64,000 bases of DNA, from positions 19,242 to 83,241 of the forward strand of contig NZ_JAILYN010000020.1 in NCBI RefSeq assembly GCF_019795155.1, written 5' to 3'. Below, in pieces: positions 47,003-56,015 of the stretch. Origin of the DNA: Marinobacterium arenosum. Its GTDB lineage: Bacteria; Pseudomonadota; Gammaproteobacteria; Pseudomonadales; Balneatricaceae. The notes beneath the pieces were generated by a model that was not told the origin of the DNA, did not search any database, and saw only the letters and a program-made list of their open reading frames with translations. Every line of letters starts with the position of its first letter. Position 1 is the first letter of the stretch. The translations under genes and the position numbers were made by a program.

Positions 47003-47128
47003 TCAGCCGGTCAGCTGATCCAGATAGAATGCCCCCTCACCCACCAGCCGGGCACTGCCGCTGACTTCGACCGCGCTTACCGCGCCCTGCCGTTTGCTGA
47101 AATCCAGCTGCAGCTGGCCGGGCCGCCG
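47003..47128 (-). pseudogene. C-terminal remnant resembling PhzF-family isomerase
   Basis: Only 41 codons remain, with stop at 47005-47003. The peptide contains GQLQLDFSKRQGA, VSAVEVSGSARLVGEGAFYL and matches the C-terminal beta strand pair of PhzF/diaminopimelate-epimerase-fold proteins. Immediately upstream the composition changes to AT-rich and an in-frame TGA follows two Lys codons later. The rest of the gene is missing. It was most likely cut by the event that joined the AT-rich segment to this chromosome. Family assignment is moderate. Confidence 0.6.
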
Positions 47129-47197
47129 TTTTTTTCACTAAACATATGTATCTAAAAAACCACCATCGCTACAATGCAAGCTTCACAGAAAATTTAA

Positions 47198-47674
47198 TTA
47201 ATCCGTATCCACAAGATCATTTCCCATATCAACAATGATTCTTGCCATTTCTCGGGACAGGTTCATCAACAAAAGACCAAAATCCAGTGGCATTTCACAG
47301 TGTAAGCTATAAAAAAGTTCATTAGATATTTCCAGCACATAACTATCACTGGTCGCAACTGCTTTACCGTTACGACTCAATAGCGCAATCATGGTTACAA
47401 AGCCTATTTGCTCACCGAAGCTGTAATCATGCAAACTTACCCAATGTTCGGCTCGCTGCTTGCAGAACGACAAAGTACCTTTGAGCACAACAAAAAAGGA
47501 GTCTCCGCGACTACCAATATCAAATAAAGCCTCTTCGTTTCTTAATTCGTAAATCCGTCCCTTTTCCAATAGCCGTATGATTGCTTGCTCAGACAAAGCG
47601 CCGAAGGTAGAGCCCCCCTTAAAGTAGTCTATTCCAAACTCGTTTAATAATTTACCACCATCTACTTCCCGCAT
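47198..47674 (-). CDS. cyclic nucleotide-binding domain protein without HTH
   Basis: This protein of about 158 residues has a Crp/Fnr-type cNMP-binding beta-barrel (RNEEALFDIGSRGDSFFVVLKGTLSF, then FGEQIGFVTMIALLSRNGKAVATSDSYVLEI). It has no DNA-binding domain, so it is a stand-alone sensor or regulatory subunit. The PBC motif (FGEQI) departs from the usual FGE(x)ALL, so cAMP binding is not assured. The frame stays open to 47869, but AGGGGGC before the ATG at 47674 supports this start. The next gene upstream on the same strand is a chemoreceptor. Confidence 0.78.
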   Translation of the reverse strand: MREVDGGKLLNEFGIDYFKGGSTFGALSEQAIIRLLEKGRIYELRNEEALFDIGSRGDSFFVVLKGTLSFCKQRAEHWVSLHDYSFGEQIGFVTMIALLSRNGKAVATSDSYVLEISNELFYSLHCEMPLDFGLLLMNLSREMARIIVDMGNDLVDTD

Positions 47675-47977
47675 TGCTGCCCCCTTAAAAGCCTGTTGCA
47701 GACTAGTGAAGGTTTGAACACTATCCAAGTATGGCGCAGAAGTCGTGAAAGTACCGCTTATCATGCAGGTTTGCTGACAGTGTAGAGCTTGAGAGTCGGG
47801 CCTGGGCCTGGGCCTGGGCCTGGGCCTGAAGAAAGATAACATTAGAGAGTTCTTGGGTAACCCTCCCAACGGAGAAGTCTACGTTTATGTAACATTGCTC
47901 TGCCATCCAATATCATCCTTCGGCCAAGCCACACCAAGTAGATAGAAGCTAAACGAAAGCAAAAGCGTTGAATAACG
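47675..47977. other. leader region with hexamer repeat
   Basis: About 300 bases between the chemoreceptor stop and the cNMP-domain start. It holds five perfect tandem GGGCCT units (47798-47827) and otherwise nothing recognisable. It may carry the promoter and a leader for the cNMP gene. Confidence 0.5.
47798..47827. repeat. tandem hexanucleotide repeat (GGGCCT) x5
   Basis: Five perfect units span 47798-47827. They stand about 125 bases upstream of the preferred cNMP-domain start, and if the longer frame is used they encode a run of Arg-Pro. Being hexameric, slippage would keep the frame but alter spacing. Confidence 0.9.
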
Positions 47978-49507
47978 CTACAACTCCTCTGTCTTGAATG
48001 CCATTTTGTCAAGTTGAAAATCTTTAACCGCCACATTTAAGCTATTTGCCAAACTAGCTATATGATCAGATTGCCTTACCAACTGTTCCACTCGCTCACT
48101 ACCACCTTTGGCGATGTCGCTGATTGACAGAACATTCTTGCTGATACTTTCCGACACCTTATTTTGTTGCTGGGTTGCCGTCGCAACCTGAGCATTCATA
48201 TCGCTGATGGCGGAGATCGCTCTGGTAATATTAAACAACGCTTCATCTGCATTATTGGAATGTGTCACGCCTTCTTTTGATCTAGCATAGCTTTTCTTGG
48301 CTTCTACAGAAACTTTCTCACTACTAGCCTGCAACTGATCGACCATTGCGCTGATTTCATTAAGGGATAATTGTGTCTGAATAGCAAGAGAGCGAACTTC
48401 ATCAGCAACCACCGAAAACCCCCTGCCTGACTCCCCTGCGCGTGCGGCCTCAATAGCGGCATTAAGCGCCAAAAGATTAGTTTTCTCGGCTATACCATTT
48501 ATTACATCCATAATGGTACCTATTTTCTCGGCGGATACCTCCACCTCGCCAATTAGATTCGTTATATTCTCCATATCACTTGCGACATCAGAAACAGCTT
48601 CTATACCCTTTTTTATGACCAGCCGCCCCTGCTCTGTCTCGTGACTTGCTTGAATAGTTTCCTTGGCAGCAGTAACCGCACTATTGGAAACCTCTTGACT
48701 GGAGGCGGCCATTTCTATCGCTGCTGCAGACATCTGGTCAATATCCACACGTTGTTGATGGATACCCTCTGCGGATCGGCTGCTATTACTCCTTAAATTA
48801 CTCGCGGCCTCATGTAAATTCTGGGAGACGCTCTCAACTCGATCAATAACAGTGATCATTGAAGAAACAAGCTGACCAAAAGCTTGCCCAAAAGGACTCT
48901 TAAGTGAGCCATTCAGTTTATCAATATCAACAGATCTTTTATTTTGCATCAGATTGCTTGCTATGTAACCGATCTCCTCAGCCTGAATGGCATCTCTATT
49001 AGCCCCTAACGAAAGATATGTAAGCACAGCAGTCTGAACAATAACGAGTGCAGCGTGTACAAAGACCATTTGATAGCTCGGACTAGGAAACACATAGAAC
49101 TCAATCCCTTTGCTTTGGATATAATTGCCTCCGAGATGATGGATTGCGATCAAAAGAGCACCAACAACAATAGGCCTCCAGTCTCGATAATAGGAAAGAA
49201 GGGCCAACAAAATAAAAAAGCTAAAATGAAGTTCTGTCAAACCATGGGCTTGATGCACCTGGAGCCCTAGAAAAACTACTAAAGAGGCAGTAATACACAA
49301 ACGCGAAGCCAACGAACCGGGACACTTGTGAACCATCCAGGCAGAACACAATACAGCAGGTACGCCTACAGCTAATGCTGCAAGCCATGTTCGATACCAG
49401 AAACCCAGACCAAAGGAGATCGCCAGTAATACCAGCAAAACGGCCAACATCGTGCGATCCGCTCGACAGTGCAACCCGTGTAACGTAAAAGACTGATAAC
49501 TTCCCAT
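47978..49507 (-). CDS. methyl-accepting chemotaxis protein with N-terminal multi-helix membrane domain
   Basis: This 509-residue chemoreceptor has six or seven hydrophobic helices in about residues 15-185 instead of a periplasmic sensor. The MCP signalling domain follows, with the tip [23 protein letters not shown] intact (here quoted without its first base context) and long coiled-coil arms. The membrane domain could sense within the membrane or couple to electron flow, as in MASE-type sensors. The ATG at 49507 with GGGGGAG ahead is preferred to an in-frame start at 49537. AT-rich composition differs from the left part of the window. Confidence 0.9.
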   Translation of the reverse strand: MGSYQSFTLHGLHCRADRTMLAVLLVLLAISFGLGFWYRTWLAALAVGVPAVLCSAWMVHKCPGSLASRLCITASLVVFLGLQVHQAHGLTELHFSFFILLALLSYYRDWRPIVVGALLIAIHHLGGNYIQSKGIEFYVFPSPSYQMVFVHAALVIVQTAVLTYLSLGANRDAIQAEEIGYIASNLMQNKRSVDIDKLNGSLKSPFGQAFGQLVSSMITVIDRVESVSQNLHEAASNLRSNSSRSAEGIHQQRVDIDQMSAAAIEMAASSQEVSNSAVTAAKETIQASHETEQGRLVIKKGIEAVSDVASDMENITNLIGEVEVSAEKIGTIMDVINGIAEKTNLLALNAAIEAARAGESGRGFSVVADEVRSLAIQTQLSLNEISAMVDQLQASSEKVSVEAKKSYARSKEGVTHSNNADEALFNITRAISAISDMNAQVATATQQQNKVSESISKNVLSISDIAKGGSERVEQLVRQSDHIASLANSLNVAVKDFQLDKMAFKTEEL

Positions 49508-49798
49508 CGCTCCCCCTCTAATCGCCAGAACCAGCATTGGCTATTATAATATTTTAAACATATCATATTATTATGATTTCAACACATAACCTTCCTGGCT
49601 AGACTTATCAATCAAATCAACACAGGTTTATACCGCCAGAGACTCCTGCTCACCTTCAAAACACGGCCAGGTTAAGCATGAAGCCCATAAATACACCAAA
49701 CGTGACTATTAGTGACGTCATATACATAGATATATACCTCACCTTGTATAAAAATAGAGTGCCTTGATAAGCATTAATATTGAGAGTCTAAGGAGCCG

Positions 49799-50716
49799 TC
49801 AGATAACACCCAGCCACCCGCCCGCCTTTACCAGCTCATGCACTAGTTCACGCGACTCTCTCGCTACCACACGCGTTGCCTGAGTCAGTGTGTGTTGAGT
49901 GGAAAGGCTCATCACCAATGAGCGATTTAGCTGGCACGGCGAGATACGCTTAACATACAACTGGCCACGCTCGACCTCTTTTTTTACCGACATATAGGGC
50001 AAAATAGTAAAACCGATCGATGCCTCAACCAGGTCCTTAATCGCTAGAAAGGAGTCTACCTCAAATTGAATATCTAGTTTTGTATCAACCGACATGGCCA
50101 CTCTCTCGACCAATACTCTAAGGCCATGCCTGGCACTCGGAAGGATTAGCGGTAAATCGGCTAGTTCAGTAAAATCAAGATCGGCCTCAGGCATATCGAA
50201 TTGTCGAGCCGAAACCAGGTAAAGAGACTCATCAACCAGCTCTTCGCAGATCATCTGAGAAGTTCTGGAGGTCCTATAAAATAAAGCAAGATCAATACGC
50301 CCAGTGGCCAGCCATTCATTAACATCACCACTGAAGGCTTCCACTATTTGAAGAGATACACCCGGATATTTTTCTTTGATACGAAGTACTAAAGGTGCGG
50401 AAAGAAACTGACTTTCAGTCGGGGGTAGGCCAATACGAACCTTGCCGGAGACGATACCCTTAAGGCCGCGAATTTCTTCACTTAGGTCATCGATATCCGT
50501 AATAATGGCGCGGGCTCTATCAAGAAAAACTCTGCCAGCATCCGTCAGCTCAACCCCCCTGCCGGTGCGAATGAACAGAGCCATCCCAAGCTCTTCCTCC
50601 AAGTTTCTTAGTTGGCGACTAATCGCAGGCTGCGCAATCGAAAGCAACACAGCCGCACGCGACATACTTCCTGCTTCCGCTAGCTCAACAAAATACTTCA
50701 ACTGCCTGAATTCCAT
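49799..50716 (-). CDS. LysR-family regulator (Nac/Cbl-like)
   Basis: This 305-residue LysR protein begins MEFRQLKYFVELAEAGSMSRA and has the recognition helix in LSIAQPAISRQLRNLE. The effector domain contains GIVSGKVRIGLPPTESQFLS typical of the Nac/TcuR-like branch. It is divergent from a three-gene catabolic operon that starts 266 bases away, so it is the likely regulator. The ATG at 50716 has GGAGAC 5 bases upstream and a GTG one codon earlier is the alternative. Moderately AT-rich. Confidence 0.9.
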   Translation of the reverse strand: MEFRQLKYFVELAEAGSMSRAAVLLSIAQPAISRQLRNLEEELGMALFIRTGRGVELTDAGRVFLDRARAIITDIDDLSEEIRGLKGIVSGKVRIGLPPTESQFLSAPLVLRIKEKYPGVSLQIVEAFSGDVNEWLATGRIDLALFYRTSRTSQMICEELVDESLYLVSARQFDMPEADLDFTELADLPLILPSARHGLRVLVERVAMSVDTKLDIQFEVDSFLAIKDLVEASIGFTILPYMSVKKEVERGQLYVKRISPCQLNRSLVMSLSTQHTLTQATRVVARESRELVHELVKAGGWLGVI

Positions 50717-50982
50717 CACCAGTCTCCTACATACTCCGGTTTGTTTTTTGAGCTTTAAAATTACATTTTACATATTAAGAAAAAATTTGCTGGTAGGACC
50801 TAGAGACAAAATTATTAGATTGAAGAGCCTAATAATACAAATATAGCAGCCTCAATAAGAAAGCCCCATTCCGTTTCATTATAGCTGGTAGAACCAAATC
50901 CTCACCACGGCAACGTAACTAGTGCTGTAAGATCGATAGGTGGATTAGCCATCACCGAGAACCTAATAACAGCGGAATAAAG

Positions 50983-51861
50983 ATGCGTCCAAACCCTAGA
51001 CTTCATTACGAACTATCACACATGCGGGAGCTACCTCCTGCGCCCCGTGGAAAAAGCCTGATTATCCATATCGTCGTTAATATCGAGCATTGGAGATTTG
51101 ACCGGCCGATTCCGCGCAAACTGCTTACCGCCCCCCACGGAGTAGAAAAGGTTCCAGACGTACCAAATTACTCTTGGGCTGAATACGGGATGCGCGTCGG
51201 CATGTCCAGGCTGTTGAATGCTCTACAGGAGCGTGGCATACCGGCCAGCGCCAGCATTAACGCCGGTGTACTCGATGCCTATCCGGCATGTGCCAAAGCC
51301 GTGCTAGATGCCGGTTGGGAATTTATCGGGCATGGCTTTCACCAGCAAAGCATGCAGGCAGAAGATGCGGCAGCTGAGCGAGACCTGATTCAGAACTCGA
51401 TCCGTCACATCGAAGACTTTACCGGCCAAAAGGTCCGCGGCTGGCTGAGCCCCGGACTTAAGGAAAGCTACGACACACCGGATCATCTTACCGCCGCCGG
51501 AATCGACTATGTGTGCGACTGGCCGGTGGACGATGCACCTTGCTGGCTCGACACCGTACATAGGCCGTTGCTAGCTATGCCATACAACCTTGAGCTCAAC
51601 GACAGCGTTATCTACGCCGTGGAAAAGCACAGTTCCTCTGAGATTCTCACCCGGCTCGAGGATACGCTGGACTGCTTTGCATCCGAACTCGAGCAGGGTC
51701 GGCCTAAAGTCTTAGGGATTGGCCTACACCCCCACCTGATCGGTGTTGCACATCGTTTCCCGTATTTTGAACGGATGCTGGACCTGCTGCAGTCCCGCGA
51801 GGACAGCATTTTCATGACGGGCTCCCAGATATTTGACTGGTTCAACAATCATGAATATTAA
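50983..51861 (+). CDS. NodB-type polysaccharide deacetylase-like hydrolase (PuuE-like)
   Basis: This 292-residue protein has the NodB (carbohydrate esterase 4) fold: SASINAGVLDAYP (about 87-99), FIGHGFHQQSM (metal-binding His pair, about 113-123), and LGIGLHPHLIGVAHRFPYFERML near the C-terminus. The closest family in layout is PuuE, an allantoinase-like amidohydrolase, rather than a cell-wall deacetylase, since no signal peptide is present. It overlaps the next gene by 11 bases and shares a transcript with it. The substrate may be a cyclic amide or ureide. Confidence 0.82.
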   Translation: MRPNPRLHYELSHMRELPPAPRGKSLIIHIVVNIEHWRFDRPIPRKLLTAPHGVEKVPDVPNYSWAEYGMRVGMSRLLNALQERGIPASASINAGVLDAYPACAKAVLDAGWEFIGHGFHQQSMQAEDAAAERDLIQNSIRHIEDFTGQKVRGWLSPGLKESYDTPDHLTAAGIDYVCDWPVDDAPCWLDTVHRPLLAMPYNLELNDSVIYAVEKHSSSEILTRLEDTLDCFASELEQGRPKVLGIGLHPHLIGVAHRFPYFERMLDLLQSREDSIFMTGSQIFDWFNNHEY

Positions 51862-52522
51862 GAAAAACATGGTCGAAGACCGAATTCTGAAAGCACTCGA
51901 CGATCGGGTTTCTCCAAGCCACAGCGCACTGTTGATCATCGATATGCAAAAGGATTTTTGCATAGACGGCTACGCTGCCAGCCAGGCTGGCAGACCGCTC
52001 GGCGATGTTCAGCAGATGATTCCCTCCCTGCAGGACACCTTGGAACAAGCACGCTCCAAAGGGGTTCTTGTCTGCCACGTAGGCTTTTTAACGCTGCAAA
52101 ATCATTTTAGCGACACGGCGCCCTGGCTGAGTCAACGTCGACGCGCTACCTACGCCAATGATCGCATTGCTATGCAGGATTCTGAGGGAGCCGACTTCAT
52201 TGACGAATTGAAGCCCAGAGAGGACGAAGTCGAGATCCGCAAGCACAGATACAGCGCTTTCAAAGGAACCAATCTCGACATGGTGCTGCGCGCAAACGGT
52301 ATCAAAACGGTAGTCCCTGTCGGTGTGTCAACCAATGTCTGTGTCGAGAGTACGATTCGTGACGCTTTTGAGCTGGGCTATTACGTCTGCGTTCCCGAAG
52401 ATCTTTGTGCATCCTGGGACCGCGAACTACATAACGCCACGTTGAAAAATGTGAACGCTCGCTTCGGCTTGGTTTGCAATAAAGAGTCACTCCTTTCCGC
52501 CTGGAACCCCTCTTCCCGGTAA
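51851..52522 (+). CDS. isochorismatase-like cysteine hydrolase (RutB-like)
   Basis: This 223-residue protein has the triad of the cysteine hydrolase family: Asp in LLIIDMQKDF, Lys in EIRKHRYSAFKGT and Cys in VPVGVSTNVCVESTIRDA. It resembles ureidoacrylate amidohydrolase RutB and similar amidases. It is the second gene of an operon, following the PuuE-like gene with an 11-base overlap and preceding the MmgE/PrpD gene by 28 bases. An ATG six codons earlier exists (51833), but MNIKK is the usual beginning. Together the first two genes suggest ring-opening then amide cleavage of a nitrogen compound. Confidence 0.87.
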   Translation: MNIKKNMVEDRILKALDDRVSPSHSALLIIDMQKDFCIDGYAASQAGRPLGDVQQMIPSLQDTLEQARSKGVLVCHVGFLTLQNHFSDTAPWLSQRRRATYANDRIAMQDSEGADFIDELKPREDEVEIRKHRYSAFKGTNLDMVLRANGIKTVVPVGVSTNVCVESTIRDAFELGYYVCVPEDLCASWDRELHNATLKNVNARFGLVCNKESLLSAWNPSSR

Positions 52523-52550
52523 TTACCAAATCGCAATCGCAGGAATTGAT

Positions 52551-53945
52551 ATGAAAACATCCATGCTTACCCTAGAGGCATCAAAATTTGCTGCCGATCT
52601 TAAATTCGAAGATATTCCCGACGAAGCGCTACGTATCGCGAGACGCTGCATTATCGATGGCCTGGGTGTTATGTTGGCGGGCTCGGACCAGGAAATTGCC
52701 AACGTAACTCGAAAATATATTGATAGCGTTAAAGGTGCCGAACAGTCGCGCTTTGTTGGCGAAAGTAAGCAGCGCGTTTCGGCTCCCCAAGCGGCATTCT
52801 GTAACGGCATTGCCGGCCATGCCATGGACTGGGACGACACTCAACTGTCAGAATCCCCGGGCCGTCAGTATGGTCTGCTCACCCATCCGACCATTCCGCC
52901 GCTCGCCGCCGCCCTGGCCGTTTCCGACATGCTGGGTAATGTTGACGGCAAGGCGTTCATTACTGCATTTGTCGCCGGCTTTGAGGTGGAGTGCAAGATT
53001 GCCGAAGCCATTAATCCTGATCACTACAAGTTTGGCTTCCACACCAGCGGTACCATCGGTACCTTTGGTGCCGCCGTTGCTGCTGCCAAGCTGCTCAACC
53101 TGGACGAGACCGGTATTGCGCGCGCGATCGGCGGTGCCGCATCCATGGCTTCCGGTATCCGCGCTAATTTCGGCACCATGGGTAAACCGATGCATGTCGG
53201 CCGCGCAGCCGAAAACGGCGTCACCAGCGCACTGTTGAGCCAGTCCGGATTTACCTTCAATGAAGAAGCCCTGGATGGTGCCTGGGGATACCTTTCTGTC
53301 GCCGGTCGTGGTGGCAACCCCGAATACGTGGAAGGCCGCTTTGGCAAACCGTTCTCGATTGCGGAACCGGGTGTCAGCATCAAACCTTATCCATGCGGTG
53401 TACTGACGCACCCAACGATGGATGCACTGAAATTTTTGGTTGAGGAGAATGATCTGCAGGCCTCCGATATCGAGAAAGTCACACTGCATGCCGCATCCAA
53501 CATCCTCAACCCGATTCGTTTCAGAGTCGCCAAGACCGAGCTGGAAGGCAAATTCTGCATGGCCTTCCTCCTCTCTGCCATCATCTTGCGCCGTCGTGCT
53601 GGCAAACAGGAGTTTACCGATGAGTTCGTTAACTCCGACGAAAGCCAAAGCATGCAGTTGAAAATTGAAACCAGCCTCGACGCCGATATCGAGGCGATGG
53701 GCTACGATAGAATCAGGTCCCGAGTGGAGGTGGTGACTAAAAGCGGCCAGGTCTTCGAAAAATGGGCCAACGAAAACTATCGCGGTAGCCCGCATAACCC
53801 ATTAAGTGACGGTGAACTCGAAGCAAAATTCCTAGATTGCGCCCAAGGGGTTATCGACACCGTCCAAGCAAAAACTATTCTGGATATGGCTTGGGAGCTT
53901 GAGCATATCGACAGAATCACGTCGCTAATCGATATCCTCGGTTAA
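52551..53945 (+). CDS. MmgE/PrpD-family protein
   Basis: This 464-residue protein belongs to the MmgE/PrpD superfamily: NGIAGHAMDWDDTQLS (about 85-100) with the conserved His, FVAGFEVECKIAEAIN, and GFHTSGTIGTFGAAVAAAKLL are family hallmarks. The family includes 2-methylcitrate dehydratase and several lyases, so chemistry on a tricarboxylate or similar acid is likely. No prpB or prpC accompanies it. It is the third gene of the operon, ended by a terminator. Codon use is close to the two genes before it. Confidence 0.88.
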   Translation: MKTSMLTLEASKFAADLKFEDIPDEALRIARRCIIDGLGVMLAGSDQEIANVTRKYIDSVKGAEQSRFVGESKQRVSAPQAAFCNGIAGHAMDWDDTQLSESPGRQYGLLTHPTIPPLAAALAVSDMLGNVDGKAFITAFVAGFEVECKIAEAINPDHYKFGFHTSGTIGTFGAAVAAAKLLNLDETGIARAIGGAASMASGIRANFGTMGKPMHVGRAAENGVTSALLSQSGFTFNEEALDGAWGYLSVAGRGGNPEYVEGRFGKPFSIAEPGVSIKPYPCGVLTHPTMDALKFLVEENDLQASDIEKVTLHAASNILNPIRFRVAKTELEGKFCMAFLLSAIILRRRAGKQEFTDEFVNSDESQSMQLKIETSLDADIEAMGYDRIRSRVEVVTKSGQVFEKWANENYRGSPHNPLSDGELEAKFLDCAQGVIDTVQAKTILDMAWELEHIDRITSLIDILG

Positions 53946-53978
53946 CGTAACCATTAAAAATAGAAACCAGGTAACAAA

Positions 53979-54005
53979 TGAGGCCAGAGTATCTGGTCTC
54001 ATTTT
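53979..54005 (+). terminator. rho-independent terminator
   Basis: TGAGGCCAGA (53979-53988) pairs with TCTGGTCTCA (53992-54001), one G-U pair, followed by TTTTAT. It closes the operon 34 bases after the MmgE/PrpD stop. Confidence 0.88.
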
Positions 54006-54221
54006 ATCACTCAGAATCTCGATAAAAGAGCACAAGCCTTAAAGCCATAATTAACTTGAAAGCCCAACCCATTAAGCTCTACTGACAGATATCGAAATAC
54101 TGAACATACAAAGCAACCAGATCGCACCGATACCAAACTCAGATTGATAGACTAGCCATAGACCATCTGATCACAAACAAATAAAGCTGCACTTTAAAAG
54201 CCACCCCCACATTCGTGTTTC

Positions 54222-54952
54222 TGTGGTAATACATAAACTACTCAGCCGTAACAGAAAGTGGCTAGATGTATGGATGCTGTTGAACTTCCAAAGAGTGCCT
54301 GCTCAACTCTGCAACCCAAACTTTTCGGAGAAAGCTCATGGAATCCGGCGTCTGCTTCCGGTGATCTTTCTGATTATCGGCTCAATCTACGGTGGAGTGG
54401 CCTCTACACCAGGCGATTCAGTTATAGGCGTTTTACTCGCACCTATACTATCTGCATTTTAGGGGATGCCTAACTTCGAGCAACGTCCAGGAAGCAATGA
54501 TGGGAGCGACCAATACGTCCTTGATAATTGCGTTCATAGTCGCAGGGTCCGCCCTTTTAGCAACAGCAATGAAACCTACCAGGATTCCAGTCAAATTGAC
54601 CAATTGCTTCGAATCACCGCAACTTTTGTCCTACTTACTCGGCGCAGTTCTACCATTTTTGATTATTATCCGAGGCTGCCTTATCGACGGAATCTCTGTC
54701 GTAATTCTCACGGCTTCTATCATAATGCCGATGATAGAAAAGGCCGGTATAAACCTGACATGGTTAGCCTTCTACTTCGTTATTGTTGCCGAAATTTCCA
54801 AAATAGTTCCCGTTGTAGGATTCAATCTGATCGCCTTACAAGCCCTGACATAAAAAGCCCTGACTCCAACACTCACGTCGGCGCTGCCGTTATTTTTCGC
54901 CATCTTACCGGTCATAGCATCAATGACAGCATTTCCAGATATCGAAGCCTGA
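54222..54952 (+). pseudogene. decayed TRAP transporter large permease (DctM) fragment
   Basis: Pieces of the C-terminal half of a TRAP DctM protein are readable in two frames. Frame of 54223: LPVIFLIIGSIYGGVASTPGDSVIGVLL, ending at 54462. Frame of 54497: ATNTSLIIAFIVAGSALLATAM, IDGISVVILTASIIMPMIEKAGI, EISKIVPVVGFNLIALQ, then a stop at 54851, then ALPLFFAILPVIASMTAFPDIEA to 54952. A frameshift near 54,450 and a stop near a repeated AGCCCTGAC disable it, and the N-terminal half is missing. It probably once served the upstream catabolic operon as uptake system. Confidence 0.75.
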
Positions 54953-55070
54953 TTTCAAAACTAGATAAGCACGCAGATTATTAGCTATAGCCTTAACCAT
55001 AACATTCAATACGAGTAGAAAGAGAAGCTATCGCAACCACAACCACAATCAAACACAAAGGAAAATAGCA

Positions 55071-55889
55071 ATGAAACCAAACCACTGTCACAACCTACTA
55101 TCAAAACGCCGCAGGCCCCTAGTAGATTTGATGAAAGAGGAAGCTCTCACCGCCCTTTTTCAACCTATAATTGACATCCAGAATGGATACATAGTCGGGC
55201 ATAAAGCTCTGATTCGCGGCCCGGAGAAAAGTGAGTATAGAAGGCTTGACCAGCTATTAAGGTTAGCTCAAGGATTAGAGCTGACCCATGAACTGGAACA
55301 GGTAGTTCAAGACCTATGCATTAAACTCTTCCCTAAAGCTAGCCGTGGCGGAAAGATATTCCTAAATATAGGTCCAACCACTATATTGGACATTGCGCAA
55401 CCCCTTGAAACAATGGCGACTTACCTAAATAAAAATAAACTGTCACTGGATAATATCGTAGTCGAACTATCAGCAAAGCATCCGCTCAACCAGTGCAGCC
55501 AAACAGTGAATTTTATCAAACATTACAGAGATGGCGGCGTTCAAATCGCCATCTCCGACTTGGCGGTCGGAGATGCAGGTCTAAAATCTTGGTACGCTTT
55601 ACAACCGAACTACGTAAAAATCGACAAGTATTTGATACGCGGAGTAGATCTTGACCCGGTAAAACGCAACTTCGTGATGTCTATCATGAATATGGCGCGT
55701 AAAACTCAGTCCCAGATCATTGCAGAAGGGATCGAGACAGTAGAGGAATTACGGACACTACAACTGATGGGCATTGATTATGGGCAAGGCTATTTGCTAG
55801 GCGACCCAACCGAAAAACCAGTCACGGCTGGCCAGCAACTTCCGATTGCAAGACCACCTAAATTTCAACCAAATCTCATCTGGCCATAA
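55071..55889 (+). CDS. degenerate EAL-domain protein
   Basis: This 272-residue protein is an EAL domain from end to end (LFQPIIDIQNGYIVGHKALIRG at the start, VKIDKYLIRG, IIAEGIETVEEL, YGQGYLLGDP at the end). Two catalytic motifs are altered: EAL is KAL (45-47) and the DDFG motif is SDLA (about 164-167). Loss of the first metal-binding Glu and of one Asp implies no phosphodiesterase activity. The conserved shape suggests a c-di-GMP binding or protein-interaction role. It is a single gene in AT-rich DNA, with no HTH or membrane segment. Confidence 0.88.
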   Translation: MKPNHCHNLLSKRRRPLVDLMKEEALTALFQPIIDIQNGYIVGHKALIRGPEKSEYRRLDQLLRLAQGLELTHELEQVVQDLCIKLFPKASRGGKIFLNIGPTTILDIAQPLETMATYLNKNKLSLDNIVVELSAKHPLNQCSQTVNFIKHYRDGGVQIAISDLAVGDAGLKSWYALQPNYVKIDKYLIRGVDLDPVKRNFVMSIMNMARKTQSQIIAEGIETVEELRTLQLMGIDYGQGYLLGDPTEKPVTAGQQLPIARPPKFQPNLIWP

Positions 55890-56015
55890 GATTAGCTCAG
55901 CAGGTATGTAATTATATACCTGCCGCGCGAACATTATAAAACATTCCTTTATTCAATTACCTCCTCATAAATAAAGCGCTTGGACATCTCATTCCCCGTA
56001 GCAATATTTAAAACA

